64,000 nt of DNA from Parabacteroides hominis (GCF_014287585.1 NZ_JACOOJ010000016.1:37258-101257); one strand, 5' to 3'; numbered from the stretch's first letter, positions 13,651-23,158 are shown. A program made the numbers and translations. Notes: generated from the letters alone by a model not told the origin.

Positions 13651-14814
13651 ATGAAAACTACAATCAAGTACATCTGTACAGGCCTCTCACTTTGCGCTTG
13701 TACCTGTTTAGTAAATAATCTGCCGGTACAGGCCGAAACGACAAATACCGCTGTTACCGCAACGGCAAGCAACTGGAACCGGCAAAGCGTCATGGACGTT
13801 GCCCGCCGGGTGGCTGACTGGCAGATCAAGGATTATCCCGAAAACAAATATGCCAAGAGTGAACCGCGCGGATGGGTTCCGGGAGCACTCTATATGGGGA
13901 TGTTCGACTGGGCGGAGTTAAGCAATGACAACACCTACTACGACTGGCTGAGAAAGATTTTCAACCGCCAGAGCTGGCAGGTTGCCAACCGGATGTATCA
14001 TGCAGATGACGTTTGTATCGCACAAACCTACATCGATTTCTATAATAAGGAAAAGAATGAGAATATGCTGAAACCGACCATCGCCCGCGCCGACTGGGTT
14101 TTGAACAATCCTTCCAACGGAAGCATGGATCTCGATTACAGCAAAGGCAGCACGATCGAACGCTGGACCTGGTGCGACGCCCTCTTCATGGCACCCGGCG
14201 TCTACACGCGACTCTATACGCTGACCGGTAACCGTAAATACATGTATTTTGCCGACGGCGAATTTCGTGCCACTTACAACCACCTATATGATAAAGACGA
14301 AGATCTGTTCTATCGCGACAGCCGCTACATCGGACAGAAAGAAGCCAACGGCAAGAAGATTTTCTGGGGACGCGGCAACGGTTGGGTAATCGGAGGATTG
14401 GCTGAAATCCTGAAGACACTCCCGGCGGAAGATACCGAGTTTCGTCCTTTCTATCTCGAACTTTATAAAGAAATGTCAGAGCGCCTCGCCGGATTGCAAG
14501 GAAAAGACGGTTACTGGCATGCCAGCCTGCTGGACCCGGACAGCTATCCTTCGCCTGAAACAAGTGCGACCGGATTTATCGTTTACGGCCTGGCATACGG
14601 AATCAACCAGGGTTATCTGCCGGCAGACAAATATCTGCCTGTTGTAAAAAAAGGTTGGGAAGCATTGGTTGCCGCCGTTGAAACGGACGGGAAATTAGGT
14701 TGGGTCCAGCCGGTAGGGGCCGATCCGAAAAAGGTGACACGCGACATGACCGAACTTTACGGTACAGGGGCATTCCTGATGGCAGCCTGCGAAGTGTATA
14801 AATTGGCCAAATAG
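13651..14814 (+). CDS. GH105 unsaturated rhamnogalacturonyl/uronyl hydrolase
   Basis: Removes the 4,5-unsaturated uronic acid from the end of oligosaccharides made by polysaccharide lyases; 387 residues. A signal peptide (residues 1-32, ending LPVQAET) places it in the periplasm. The (alpha/alpha)6-barrel family motifs are present: WTWCDALFMAP with Asp176 as the likely catalytic aspartate, and GRGNGWVIGG. Length and motifs match YteR/GH105. The ATG at 13651 gives a proper signal peptide and sits 31 bases after a -7 element. It follows SusD and precedes the haem-motif fusion gene by 23 bases, so those two are probably one transcript. No lyase that would make its substrate is present in the window. 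Confidence 0.9.
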   Translation: MKTTIKYICTGLSLCACTCLVNNLPVQAETTNTAVTATASNWNRQSVMDVARRVADWQIKDYPENKYAKSEPRGWVPGALYMGMFDWAELSNDNTYYDWLRKIFNRQSWQVANRMYHADDVCIAQTYIDFYNKEKNENMLKPTIARADWVLNNPSNGSMDLDYSKGSTIERWTWCDALFMAPGVYTRLYTLTGNRKYMYFADGEFRATYNHLYDKDEDLFYRDSRYIGQKEANGKKIFWGRGNGWVIGGLAEILKTLPAEDTEFRPFYLELYKEMSERLAGLQGKDGYWHASLLDPDSYPSPETSATGFIVYGLAYGINQGYLPADKYLPVVKKGWEALVAAVETDGKLGWVQPVGADPKKVTRDMTELYGTGAFLMAACEVYKLAK

Positions 14815-14837
14815 ATTTCATGATTAAATGATGATTT

Positions 14838-17800
14838 ATGAAATACTGTATCATACTCCTTTCTTTCTTCTTTACGACTCTGTCAAATGCATCAGAAATG
14901 CCCCGGAACGATCTTGCTGGGCCGGAAAACATTAACGATTTGAAAGTACAGATTCAATGGATAAACCCAACTGCCATACGCGCTTATCTGAACGATACAA
15001 AAACATTGTTAGGAGAGAAATCTCCGGCACTTTACGAAAAACTTTCCCGCTTGGAAACGCTTCTGCCCGAAGTACAACAAGCACTTTCCGGCAATGTTTC
15101 CGCCGAGGCAATTGACAAGGCACGGAAAGTTTTGGCGTTGAAACGTGAGATTATCCTGGCCAATCCGCTATTGGATATGGACAAGATCATTGTGGCCCGC
15201 TACCGTTTGGGCGACAAGGCCCGTAAGGCAATGGGACCATCGATGGGTACTTCGACAGCTAATTACAATTCACTCTTTTCCAATTCGCGCAAAGGATATG
15301 ATGCCGAAATCGATCTGCTCAGCAATCTGCGCGGTAAAACCGAAAGTAACCGCATCTATAAACCGGAATCCGATGTCCCTGTTTCTGATATTCAGCTCCA
15401 CTGGGATGCCGGCCACCTGCTATTTTCTTCGCTTGACGAAGACCGGAAATGGCAGATCTACGAAATGAACATCGACGGAAGCGGACTCCACCGGAAGATC
15501 ACCGTCGATGAGCCGGACCTGGAATTTTGCGATGCCAATTACCTGCCGGACGGTAAAGTGGTGGCGACGACCAATATCGGTTACAACGGCGTGCCTTGCG
15601 TACATGGCGACGATGTGGTAGCCAACCTTGTCTCTTTTGATCCGCAGACGCGTGCCTTGCGCCGCCTCACCTTCGACCAGGACGGAAACTGGTCGCCGAT
15701 CGTGATTCCGAACGGACGCATCATGTACACCCGCTGGGAATATACGGACCTGACACACTATTTCTCCCGTATCGTGATGCACATGAACCCCGACGGGACG
15801 GAAAACAAAGCGCTCTACGGGAGCGGTTCCTACTTCCCGAACAGCACGTTCGACATGAAACCGCTTTCCAAGCACAGCAGCCGCTTCATCGGCATTATCT
15901 CCGGCCACCACGGGACGGCCCGTTCGGGACGGCTCGTCATCTTCGATCCTGCCAAAAGCCGGAAAGAAGAAAAGGGGATGATACAGGAACTGCCGTTCAA
16001 AGACCGTCCGATCGTCCCGATCATCAAAGACGAATTGGTGGAAGGTGTCTGGCCTCAGTTCATGAAGCCGTTTCCGCTCAGCGAAAAGTATTTCCTGGTC
16101 GCCTGCAAACCGGCTAAGGATGCACTTTGGGGAATTTACTTAGTCGACGTTTTCGATAACCTGACACTCATTGCCGAGCAGGAAGGAGAAGGCCTGACCG
16201 CTCCCATCCCGCTGGTAAAACGCGAAACACCTCCCGTCATCCCCTCTAAGATCAAGCCGGACAGCAAAGAGGCAACGGTCTTCATCCAGGATATCTACGA
16301 AGGAGAGGGTACGCAGGGTGTTCCCCGCGGCACGATCAAGGCGCTCCGTATCTTCGCATACGAGTATGCCTATATCTTGGCGCCTTCCGACCACGATGCA
16401 CAGGGAATACAGAGCGGATGGGACATCAAGCGCGTACTCGGAACAGTCCCGGTCGAGGAAGACGGTTCCGCACTGTTCACCATTCCGGCCAACACGCCGG
16501 TTTCTATCCAGCCGTTGGATAAAGACGGGGCGGCCATCCAGTGGATGCGCAGCTGGCTGACGGGGATGCCGGGCGAGATCGTCTCCTGCGTCGGTTGCCA
16601 CGAGGATCAGAACAGTATACCCATTCCCAAACGCACGATTGCCTCGGCCAAGCAGGCACGCCGGTTGGAAACACCGGAAGGAGGCGTCCGCCCTTTCACT
16701 TTCCGCCTGGAAGTGCAACCGGTACTGGACCGTAACTGCGTGTCTTGCCACAACGGGAAAAATGCCGAGCCAGATTTCCGCAAAGACCAGATGGTCACTT
16801 ATAAAAGAGGAATATTGACGAAGATCAACAAGCAATACGACCAGAGTTATCTGAACCTGCATCCGTACGTGTACCGCCAGGGACCGGAATCGGACATCTA
16901 TGTTCTCAAACCGGCCGAGTTCCATGCGAGCAACAGCGAACTGGCCCGCATCCTGCAAGCCGGACACCACGGGGTACAGGTTCCGGAAGAGGACATGCGA
17001 ACGCTCTATACCTGGATCGACCTCAACGCGCCTTACTACGGAGCTTTCACCCAGATCGACCTGAAGCCCGAATCGCCGAAGGGCCAGGTGGAACGCCGTA
17101 TGGAGCTGGCCGAGAAGTACAGCGGTGTACGGGTAGACTGGCAAAAAGAGATTGCCGACTATGCCGACTGGCTGAAAGAAAACAAAAAAGCAGACGGCAT
17201 TACCGGAGCGACGACCGGCGAGACAATCGAGACAAAAGGACCCGCCAAACCGATCCGCCCGGTCAAAGTAAAAGGATTCCCGTTCGACAAGCAGACGGCG
17301 ACTGCCCGGCAAGCAGCCAAAGGCGAAACTTCCCGCCGCCTGTCCATCACCCCGGATATCCATATCGACTTGGTATGGATTCCCGCCGGCAGCTTCGCGA
17401 TGGGCGACAACCGGACGCCTTCCGCATCGCCAGCATTCAAGGCAAACGTAAAGGAAGGATTCTGGATGAGCACGACCGAAATCACAAATGAACAGTTCCG
17501 CGCACTTTTCCCGGAACACGACAGCCGGTACATCGGACAGACCTGGAAGGATCATACGACTCCCGGCTATGCGGCCAACCAGCCCGAACAGCCAGTCGTA
17601 CGCGTCAGCTGGGACGAAGCGAACGCCTTCTGCCAAAAACTCAGCAAGATATTGGGCTGCAACACCTCCCTTCCTACCGAGACACAATGGGAATGGGCGG
17701 CACGTGCGGGAAGTGCGGATGATTTCTGGTTCGGATCGGCAGACAGCGACTTCGGCTCTTTCGAGAACTTGGCAGACAGTACGACTGTCGATCTGGCGGT

Positions 17801-18155
17801 AACAGGCGTAGATCCGAAGCCGATGCGGGCAAACGATCCCATGCGCAAGTTCTGGGATTTCCTGCCGAAAGTCCTGAACGTAAACGACCATCAACTGATC
17901 AGTTGCCCGGTCGCCTCTTACCAACCCAATCCCTGGGGATTGTACGACATGAACGGGAACGTGGCGGAGTGGACGGCATCCGATTACATTCCTTATCCTT
18001 TAAAAGAAAAGGCAAACAAGGAAGTTGCCGAAAAGAAAGTCGTACGCGGCGGCTCCTGGCGCGAACGTCCCAAATACTCCACATCAGCCGTCCGCAAAGC
18101 CTACCTGCCCTGGCAAAGGCCGATGAATGTGGGATTCAGGATCATAATCAGGTGA
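14838..18155 (+). CDS. Periplasmic fusion: WD40-like propeller, two CxxCH haem motifs (HzsA-related), formylglycine-enzyme-like domain
   Basis: Large exported protein, 1105 residues, signal peptide about 1-19. Residues about 190-480 read as a TolB/PD40-like propeller (LLFSSLDEDRKWQIYEMNIDG and similar). A middle domain resembles the hydrazine synthase alpha-subunit family and carries two c-type haem motifs, Cys584-xx-Cys587-His588 (CVGCHED) and Cys634-xx-Cys637-His638 (CVSCHNG); the second lies in a context like planctomycete cytochromes (VQPVLDRNCVSCH). Residues about 835-1105 are an FGE-sulfatase/SUMF1-like fold (VWIPAGSFAMGD, PTETQWEWAARAG, NGNVAEW, RGGSW). The two catalytic cysteines of true formylglycine enzymes are absent from the C-terminal segment after RGGSW, so it is unlikely to activate sulfatases. 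The actual role in this locus is unknown; the 'HzsA-related' label is a family likeness only. Confidence 0.8.
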   Translation: MKYCIILLSFFFTTLSNASEMPRNDLAGPENINDLKVQIQWINPTAIRAYLNDTKTLLGEKSPALYEKLSRLETLLPEVQQALSGNVSAEAIDKARKVLALKREIILANPLLDMDKIIVARYRLGDKARKAMGPSMGTSTANYNSLFSNSRKGYDAEIDLLSNLRGKTESNRIYKPESDVPVSDIQLHWDAGHLLFSSLDEDRKWQIYEMNIDGSGLHRKITVDEPDLEFCDANYLPDGKVVATTNIGYNGVPCVHGDDVVANLVSFDPQTRALRRLTFDQDGNWSPIVIPNGRIMYTRWEYTDLTHYFSRIVMHMNPDGTENKALYGSGSYFPNSTFDMKPLSKHSSRFIGIISGHHGTARSGRLVIFDPAKSRKEEKGMIQELPFKDRPIVPIIKDELVEGVWPQFMKPFPLSEKYFLVACKPAKDALWGIYLVDVFDNLTLIAEQEGEGLTAPIPLVKRETPPVIPSKIKPDSKEATVFIQDIYEGEGTQGVPRGTIKALRIFAYEYAYILAPSDHDAQGIQSGWDIKRVLGTVPVEEDGSALFTIPANTPVSIQPLDKDGAAIQWMRSWLTGMPGEIVSCVGCHEDQNSIPIPKRTIASAKQARRLETPEGGVRPFTFRLEVQPVLDRNCVSCHNGKNAEPDFRKDQMVTYKRGILTKINKQYDQSYLNLHPYVYRQGPESDIYVLKPAEFHASNSELARILQAGHHGVQVPEEDMRTLYTWIDLNAPYYGAFTQIDLKPESPKGQVERRMELAEKYSGVRVDWQKEIADYADWLKENKKADGITGATTGETIETKGPAKPIRPVKVKGFPFDKQTATARQAAKGETSRRLSITPDIHIDLVWIPAGSFAMGDNRTPSASPAFKANVKEGFWMSTTEITNEQFRALFPEHDSRYIGQTWKDHTTPGYAANQPEQPVVRVSWDEANAFCQKLSKILGCNTSLPTETQWEWAARAGSADDFWFGSADSDFGSFENLADSTTVDLAVTGVDPKPMRANDPMRKFWDFLPKVLNVNDHQLISCPVASYQPNPWGLYDMNGNVAEWTASDYIPYPLKEKANKEVAEKKVVRGGSWRERPKYSTSAVRKAYLPWQRPMNVGFRIIIR

Positions 18156-18224
18156 AAGATGAAAGGTGAAAGTTGAAAGTGGAAGATAGTAACGCGAAGC
18201 AACTTTCACCTTTCATCTTTCACC
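18151..18224. terminator. Perfect 25-bp inverted repeat between two convergent genes
   Basis: Arms 18151-18175 and 18200-18224 are exact reverse complements with a 24-base loop. The arms are made of GAAAGGT/GAAAGTT-type heptads. The repeat overlaps the stop codons of both the fusion gene (18153-18155) and sbcC (18220), so it probably serves as a bidirectional transcription end. No long T-run follows on either side. Confidence 0.6.
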
Positions 18225-21195
18225 TTTCAACTACCAAAGTGCTTTTTCCATTCCCAGCCCGACATACCTGTACGCGGACGGGGATGCGCTCGGTCATTTC
18301 CTGGACATGTGATATGACGCCGATCTTGCGCCCCTGCGTCCGCAAACTTTCCAAAGCATCCATCGCCACACGAAGCGTCTCGGCATCCAAGGAACCGAAA
18401 CCTTCGTCAATGAAAAGGCTTTCGACCCTCATCCGGTTGGACGAAAGGGAAGACAGGCCGAGTGCAAGCGCCAGCGAAACGAGGAACGATTCGCCCCCCG
18501 AAAGGCTATGGACGGTACGTACCTCATCGCACATATCCCGGTCGATCACCTGCAAGGCAAGTGTTTCGGGAACCCGTTCCAAGCGATAACGCCTCGTCAG
18601 TTCGCGCAGTTGCACATTGGCATAGTTCAACAGAATATCGAGCGTATATCCCTGCGCTATGCGGCGGAATTTCGCGCCATCGGCAGAACCGGCCAGCTCG
18701 TTCAGCTTCGCCCAACGTTCACTTTCCGTGCGCCGGACATTCAATTCTTCCTGTAGGCCGGAGACTTTCGCCTTGTTCTCCGTCTGGGTACGAAGGCGGA
18801 AACCAAGCTCCGTCTTTTCCTGGGTGAACCGAAGCAGGATTGCTTCGAGCGGCTGTCCATCCGAAGAAGCCTGATAATCGGCATTCCATTTGTCTAAAGC
18901 CGCCTTTCGCCGGAACAGGTCGGCAGAGGCTTCGTCCAAGTCTTTTGCAATCTGGTCGGCAATGCCGCGTGTCTGGTCGGCGATGCCGGACTGCTCGGTC
19001 TGGGTGGCCAACAGCTTTTTCAAGCGTTCTTTCAGTTCTTCCATTCGCCGGTTGTACTCCTGCTCTACCACATCTGCCGGACGACCGTTCAATAGTTTCT
19101 TTCGCTCCGCCTGCAAGGTTGAAAAAGCGGTACGGTTCTTTTCGTGGAGCAGCCCGGCTTCTTCGAATTGCTTTTCGAGAGAAGGGAGGAAAGAGGCGAG
19201 CGATTCGCATTCGGCTTTCTGTGCGCTTTCCTGCCGTTCCAACTGATGGAGTTTCTCTGCATTCCCATGCCATTGGCGGGCAAAGTCAGTCAATGCACTG
19301 CGGAAGGTTTCCGGATTCTGCAACCATGCTTTCTGCCACTCGTTGTTACCGAATAACCGATCGGCAGCCGAAAGAGACTGGGCTAATTTGGCCGACTGCT
19401 CTTTTACGACAACCTCCTCCCGCTCCTGCCGGCTGGCGGCGAGTTGCTGCTTGCCGACGATATCCTTACAGGCGGCTTCACTGTCGGCAAGTTCCTTGTG
19501 AAGTTGAAGCAATTGCTGCTGCAAGCGGGCAAGCCGGCGGGTATTGGCTGTGCAGGTTTCTTTTTTACCTGACAACTCTTGAAGTTGCAGGGTTAAAGTG
19601 GCAATGGAGGCAGGCGGTGTGTCAGCTTCCGGATTGGAGACAAAAGGATGATGCGTGCTTCCGCAGACAGGACAAGGCTGTCCCTCCTGCAACCTGGCGC
19701 GCAGCTCCTTTATATTCCCGGAGGCTTCCAAGCGTGCCTGTTCTATGAGCAGTTGTTCGCGTTCCTGACGAAGTTTATCGATTTGTTTATCCAACGCGGG
19801 TATATCGACAGCTTTCAATTCTTCTTCCAGACCCCGATGTTTCTCTTCTGTCTGTTTCAACGCCTGTTGTTTACTGGCGTTAGCTTGTTGCAAACCGGCA
19901 AGTTGCTTGTTCAACGTTATTACAGCCTGCCGGATCGTTTCAACCGAACGGCTTGCTGTTTCCACTCCCGACCGGGCCGCCGATGCAGCATCCAAATGAA
20001 GCAATAAGGCAGAAAGCTGTTCCGCTATATTTTCCTTTTTCTTATAATGTTCCCGCCACTCAGTCAGGCGGGCGATCTCCTCCTGTCCTTGCTTCTGACG
20101 AAGGGCGGCTGCTTTGTATTTCTTTTCAGCCTCCTTCTTGCGGGAAGTCACATCTTTCAACTGCTGTTCCGAATTAGACAAATCGCGGATGGCCGTGTCA
20201 AGCTGGATATCCAGTTTACGCGCCTGCAATATCTCCTGTTGAAGGGATTTGAAATGAGCCTCGGACTGTTGCTGCTCCTCCACGCCCTTTTCATATTCGC
20301 GGCGGGCGACCGTCAACAACTCCGTTGCATGTGCCAGCTTGTCGGTAGCCTCTTTTTGCTGCCTCTGGCGGACGGTGATCTGCTGTTCGACAGAGCGGAC
20401 AGCCTCTTGAAGGGCTTGCTGCTCCGCTTTCGCTTTCTCGACCCGCTGCAATTCCTTTTCCGTTCCGGCGAATCGGGTGCGCAAGTCGTTTTCTTCCTCA
20501 TCCGTCAAAAGCTCGATGCCCTGAATACGCGACCGGATCAGGTCGAAGGCTTCTTTCGCTCGCGCGTTCTTTTCGAATATCTGGCGGGAGATGGCGGAAT
20601 AGAGTTCGGTTCCGGTCAGCTTCTCCAACAAAGAGGCTTTTTCTCCCTGCTCAGCTTTCAGGAAAGTGGAAAAATCGTTCTGTGCCAGCAATACGGAGCG
20701 CGTAAACTGGTCGAACGTCAGACCGATCAATTCGATAATACGGGCTTGCAGGTCGGAACGCGTCCCCTGCTCTTCCTCCTCCTTATCGAGGTTGTACAAA
20801 GCCAAACGCGGATTCTGCAACCGTCCGTTCTCCTTGTCGCGGGCTCGCGCCACCGACCAGCGTGTCCGGTAGCAGTGTCCGTTCAAGGCCATAAAATCCA
20901 CCTCCGCAAAACCGGAAGCCGTACCTCTTCGCAGCAAGAAACGGGGATCGCTCTGCGACAGTTGTTCATTGCTGACATCCTGGAGCTTGACATTATTCTC
21001 TTTCGCCTGGTCGGTACGAGGCGTACGGGCGAACAGGGCCAGGCACATCGCATCCAAAAGCGTAGACTTTCCCGCTCCCGTCGGCCCGGAAATAGCAAAT
21101 ATACCAGCCGAGAGCAACGGCTCCGCCGTAAAATCTATCTCAAAATCACCTTCTAATGAGGCTAAGTTGCGGCCTCGTATCGCTAATATCTTCAT
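18220..21195 (-). CDS. sbcC: Exonuclease subunit SbcC
   Basis: Large ATPase subunit of the SbcCD (Mre11/Rad50-type) nuclease, which opens DNA hairpins and processes double-strand ends; 991 residues. Walker A is GPTGAGKSTLLD near residue 38. Two long coiled-coil arms (about 180-470 and 560-800) flank a zinc hook CPVCGSTHHPF near residue 508. The C-terminal ATPase half has the ABC signature LSGGESFLVSLALAL and Walker B SLFIDEGFGSLD. It overlaps sbcD by 4 bases (ATGA), so translation is coupled. Confidence 0.95.
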   Translation of the reverse strand: MKILAIRGRNLASLEGDFEIDFTAEPLLSAGIFAISGPTGAGKSTLLDAMCLALFARTPRTDQAKENNVKLQDVSNEQLSQSDPRFLLRRGTASGFAEVDFMALNGHCYRTRWSVARARDKENGRLQNPRLALYNLDKEEEEQGTRSDLQARIIELIGLTFDQFTRSVLLAQNDFSTFLKAEQGEKASLLEKLTGTELYSAISRQIFEKNARAKEAFDLIRSRIQGIELLTDEEENDLRTRFAGTEKELQRVEKAKAEQQALQEAVRSVEQQITVRQRQQKEATDKLAHATELLTVARREYEKGVEEQQQSEAHFKSLQQEILQARKLDIQLDTAIRDLSNSEQQLKDVTSRKKEAEKKYKAAALRQKQGQEEIARLTEWREHYKKKENIAEQLSALLLHLDAASAARSGVETASRSVETIRQAVITLNKQLAGLQQANASKQQALKQTEEKHRGLEEELKAVDIPALDKQIDKLRQEREQLLIEQARLEASGNIKELRARLQEGQPCPVCGSTHHPFVSNPEADTPPASIATLTLQLQELSGKKETCTANTRRLARLQQQLLQLHKELADSEAACKDIVGKQQLAASRQEREEVVVKEQSAKLAQSLSAADRLFGNNEWQKAWLQNPETFRSALTDFARQWHGNAEKLHQLERQESAQKAECESLASFLPSLEKQFEEAGLLHEKNRTAFSTLQAERKKLLNGRPADVVEQEYNRRMEELKERLKKLLATQTEQSGIADQTRGIADQIAKDLDEASADLFRRKAALDKWNADYQASSDGQPLEAILLRFTQEKTELGFRLRTQTENKAKVSGLQEELNVRRTESERWAKLNELAGSADGAKFRRIAQGYTLDILLNYANVQLRELTRRYRLERVPETLALQVIDRDMCDEVRTVHSLSGGESFLVSLALALGLSSLSSNRMRVESLFIDEGFGSLDAETLRVAMDALESLRTQGRKIGVISHVQEMTERIPVRVQVCRAGNGKSTLVVER

Positions 21196-22436
21196 AGGGA
21201 AACCTCCCGCATTACATCGTTAAACATCTTCTCCAACTCTTCCGGCAAATCTCCCCCGAAACGGTTCGTAAAGGCATGGCGGAGCATATCCAGCGGGGCG
21301 ATCTTTTGCAAATCCGTATAAGACAAAGGACGAGAATCCTCCTCCCCCTCCTTTTTCGGATAAGAAGGAATGATGGAAGTCAGGCGTACGGCCTTATCCG
21401 CCAACGCCTCTTCCACCCGATGCCGGAAACCCGGATCAGGCTCCGTCAGCAACACCTGCACTTCTAAGTAAGGCCAGAGGCTACGATCGGCTTCCTCCTC
21501 CGCCAACGGCAGATTAGCAAGCAGCAAAAGGACTTCGGCTGGCGATGCCGGTTCCGCCGGAATCCGATGCAAGGCGGTTCGTAAAGGGACAGGCATCGCT
21601 TTCAGATCCGACAAGCACCCGTTTTCGACCGTAAAAGCAACGACCTGATGGCGATAATGCTGCTCGGAGAAAGACATCGGCAACGGACTGCCGGCATATC
21701 GTATATTCTCGCGCCCCCCTACCCTTTGAGCCTTGTGGATATGACCGAGGGCCGTATAGGCCAAGCCTTCTTTAAAGGCATCTATCGACACGGATTCAAG
21801 CCCTCCCATTATGGTCCGCTCGCTCCGGTCGTCTTCCGACAGTTCAGCGCCGGTCGCATGCAGGTGTCCCATTGCCAGGAGTGCCTCGCCCGGTTGCCTC
21901 CGGCTGTCGGCATAGTCATAGAGTTGGCGGTACATCCGGGTAACCCCTTCCACATAGGTATCTTTCCCTTCTTTCGAAGCGGGATAATCTCCCTGGCGCA
22001 GATAGGGAACGGCCAGGCAGAGTGCCTCCCGCTCTCTTTCCTTATTATATAGGGGAATCAGGAGCGAATCGAAATCGATCTTACACAGATCCGTTCGCGG
22101 AATAACCCCAACGATCGACGTGTTCAATTCTTCCAACAAGGGTCTCGGCGCCTCCAAACGGGCTGCCGAATCATGATTGCCTGCGATAATCACGATCTGC
22201 AAATGCGGATTACGCCGGTTCGCTTCCCGCAGAAACCGGAAAAAACGGCGTTGGGCGGTTGCCGACGGATTGGCGACATCGAAGACATCGCCTGCAATCA
22301 GCAGGGCATCGGTCTGCTGCTCCGTCAATGTATCGATCAGCCACGAAAGAAATGCCTCATGCTCCTCATCACGGTCGTAGCCGAAAAAGGTTTGTCCAAG
22401 ATGCCAGTCGGCGGTATGTATTATTTTCAATGACAT
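21192..22436 (-). CDS. sbcD: Exonuclease subunit SbcD
   Basis: Metallophosphoesterase nuclease subunit of SbcCD, 414 residues. The calcineurin-like motifs are complete: HTADWHLGQ (residues 6-14), AGDVFDVANP, IIAGNHDS, GHLHATG and LGHIHKAQ, giving the two-metal site. The length agrees with the family. It is the first gene of the sbcDC pair; the -7 element is at 22456-22463. Confidence 0.95.
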   Translation of the reverse strand: MSLKIIHTADWHLGQTFFGYDRDEEHEAFLSWLIDTLTEQQTDALLIAGDVFDVANPSATAQRRFFRFLREANRRNPHLQIVIIAGNHDSAARLEAPRPLLEELNTSIVGVIPRTDLCKIDFDSLLIPLYNKEREREALCLAVPYLRQGDYPASKEGKDTYVEGVTRMYRQLYDYADSRRQPGEALLAMGHLHATGAELSEDDRSERTIMGGLESVSIDAFKEGLAYTALGHIHKAQRVGGRENIRYAGSPLPMSFSEQHYRHQVVAFTVENGCLSDLKAMPVPLRTALHRIPAEPASPAEVLLLLANLPLAEEEADRSLWPYLEVQVLLTEPDPGFRHRVEEALADKAVRLTSIIPSYPKKEGEEDSRPLSYTDLQKIAPLDMLRHAFTNRFGGDLPEELEKMFNDVMREVSL

Positions 22437-22455
22437 TGGCTCTTTGTTTTGTTTG

Positions 22456-22463
22456 CAAATTTA
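22456..22463 (-). promoter_or_regulatory. -7 promoter element of sbcDC
   Basis: Minus-strand TAAATTTG, a TAnnTTTG match 20 bases upstream of the sbcD start. Confidence 0.4.
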
Positions 22464-22473
22464 CAAACCGGTT

Positions 22474-22827
22474 CTATCCTTGATGTATCAATTTTAGTTG
22501 ATTCTCCAAAGCTTGCTTTATATAAGCATTAATCGTAGTCCCGGCCTCCTGTGCCAGCATAGCTATCTTACTATGTATCTCTGGAGAAATACGGATATTC
22601 AACGTACCGCTATAGGGTTTGCGAGGTTCCACACCATCAGCCAAACAACCTGCAAGATAGCTTTCTATCCCAGCCTCAAAATCAGCACGGAGTTCATCAA
22701 TCGTATTGCCTTCATAAAGAATCAAATCTTTACTCATTCCAAGAACCTTTCCAAAAAGGCAGTTATCAGCTTTGCTGTACTCCACCGAGCCTTTATAACC
22801 TTTATATTCCAAGTAATCCATATTCAT
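22474..22827 (-). CDS. hicB: HicB-family antitoxin
   Basis: Antitoxin of a HicAB pair, 117 residues. The N-terminal ~70 residues are the partially degraded RNase-H-like HicB fold (YKGSVEYSKADNCLFGKVLG, then EGNTIDELRADFEAGIESYL). The C-terminus is a ribbon-helix-helix DNA-binding segment (SGTLNIRISPEIHSKIAMLA ... GTTINAYIKQAL), which would repress the pair's own promoter. The gene starts 4 bases after the hicA stop. A second in-frame ATG two codons on is an alternative start. Confidence 0.85.
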   Translation of the reverse strand: MNMDYLEYKGYKGSVEYSKADNCLFGKVLGMSKDLILYEGNTIDELRADFEAGIESYLAGCLADGVEPRKPYSGTLNIRISPEIHSKIAMLAQEAGTTINAYIKQALENQLKLIHQG

Positions 22828-22831
22828 TTTT

Positions 22832-23092
22832 TTATTTTATTAAACCGTTGATTTTTAAGTGTTGATATATTGCTTTCATCATCCATGCTTTCATTATACT
22901 GCCCGGATGCGGCTTGTGAATATCAATATATTGTCCTGTCTGCTCATTTTTAAATCTTACACGTGAACCGGACGTTACTCCTTTATTGTGTTCATCATAC
23001 CCAAAAGAAGAAAGCAATTTCAACGTTTCTTCATAAGTAAAATCTTTAGGCAGCCTACAAAAACGATTTATCAGTTTTTCCTTAGTTCCCAT
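22832..23092 (-). CDS. hicA: HicA-family toxin
   Basis: Small mRNA-interfering RNase toxin, 86 residues, dsRNA-binding-like fold. Recognisable features are the N-terminal lysine-rich helix (KEKLINRF), YEETLKLLSSFGYDE, SRVRFKNEQTG, and the catalytic-histidine region IDIHKPHPG. Its lysine-rich start is more extended than in the smallest HicA proteins. Toxin first, antitoxin second is the usual order. A palindromic operator overlaps its -7 element at 23110-23133. Confidence 0.8.
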   Translation of the reverse strand: MGTKEKLINRFCRLPKDFTYEETLKLLSSFGYDEHNKGVTSGSRVRFKNEQTGQYIDIHKPHPGSIMKAWMMKAIYQHLKINGLIK

Positions 23093-23109
23093 ATTATTAG
23101 TTTATTCTA

Positions 23110-23133
23110 CAAATGTAACTAAATTCAGTTACA
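23110..23133 (-). promoter_or_regulatory. hicAB promoter -7 element overlapped by a palindromic operator
   Basis: Minus-strand TACATTTG (23110-23117) matches TAnnTTTG. A perfect palindrome with TGTAACT (23114-23120) and AGTTACA (23127-23133) arms overlaps it, 22 bases before the hicA start. This is the arrangement expected for autorepression by the ribbon-helix-helix domain of HicB. Confidence 0.6.
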
Positions 23134-23158
23134 AAGCAATGCTATATAGGGAAAATTT

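Noticed and set aside
16140..17924. Long minus-strand open frame (594 residues)
   Set aside because: It lies antisense to the propeller/haem/FGE-like gene, has Arg/Val-rich composition and no domain; it is a shadow of a GC-rich gene.
14838..18155. Active formylglycine-generating enzyme or hydrazine synthase
   Set aside because: The FGE-like domain lacks the catalytic cysteine pair, and only a family-level likeness to the hydrazine synthase alpha subunit is visible, with no other subunits nearby.
20047..21156. Plus-strand open frame of 369 residues
   Set aside because: It is antisense to sbcC, which has full family motifs; the plus frame shows none.
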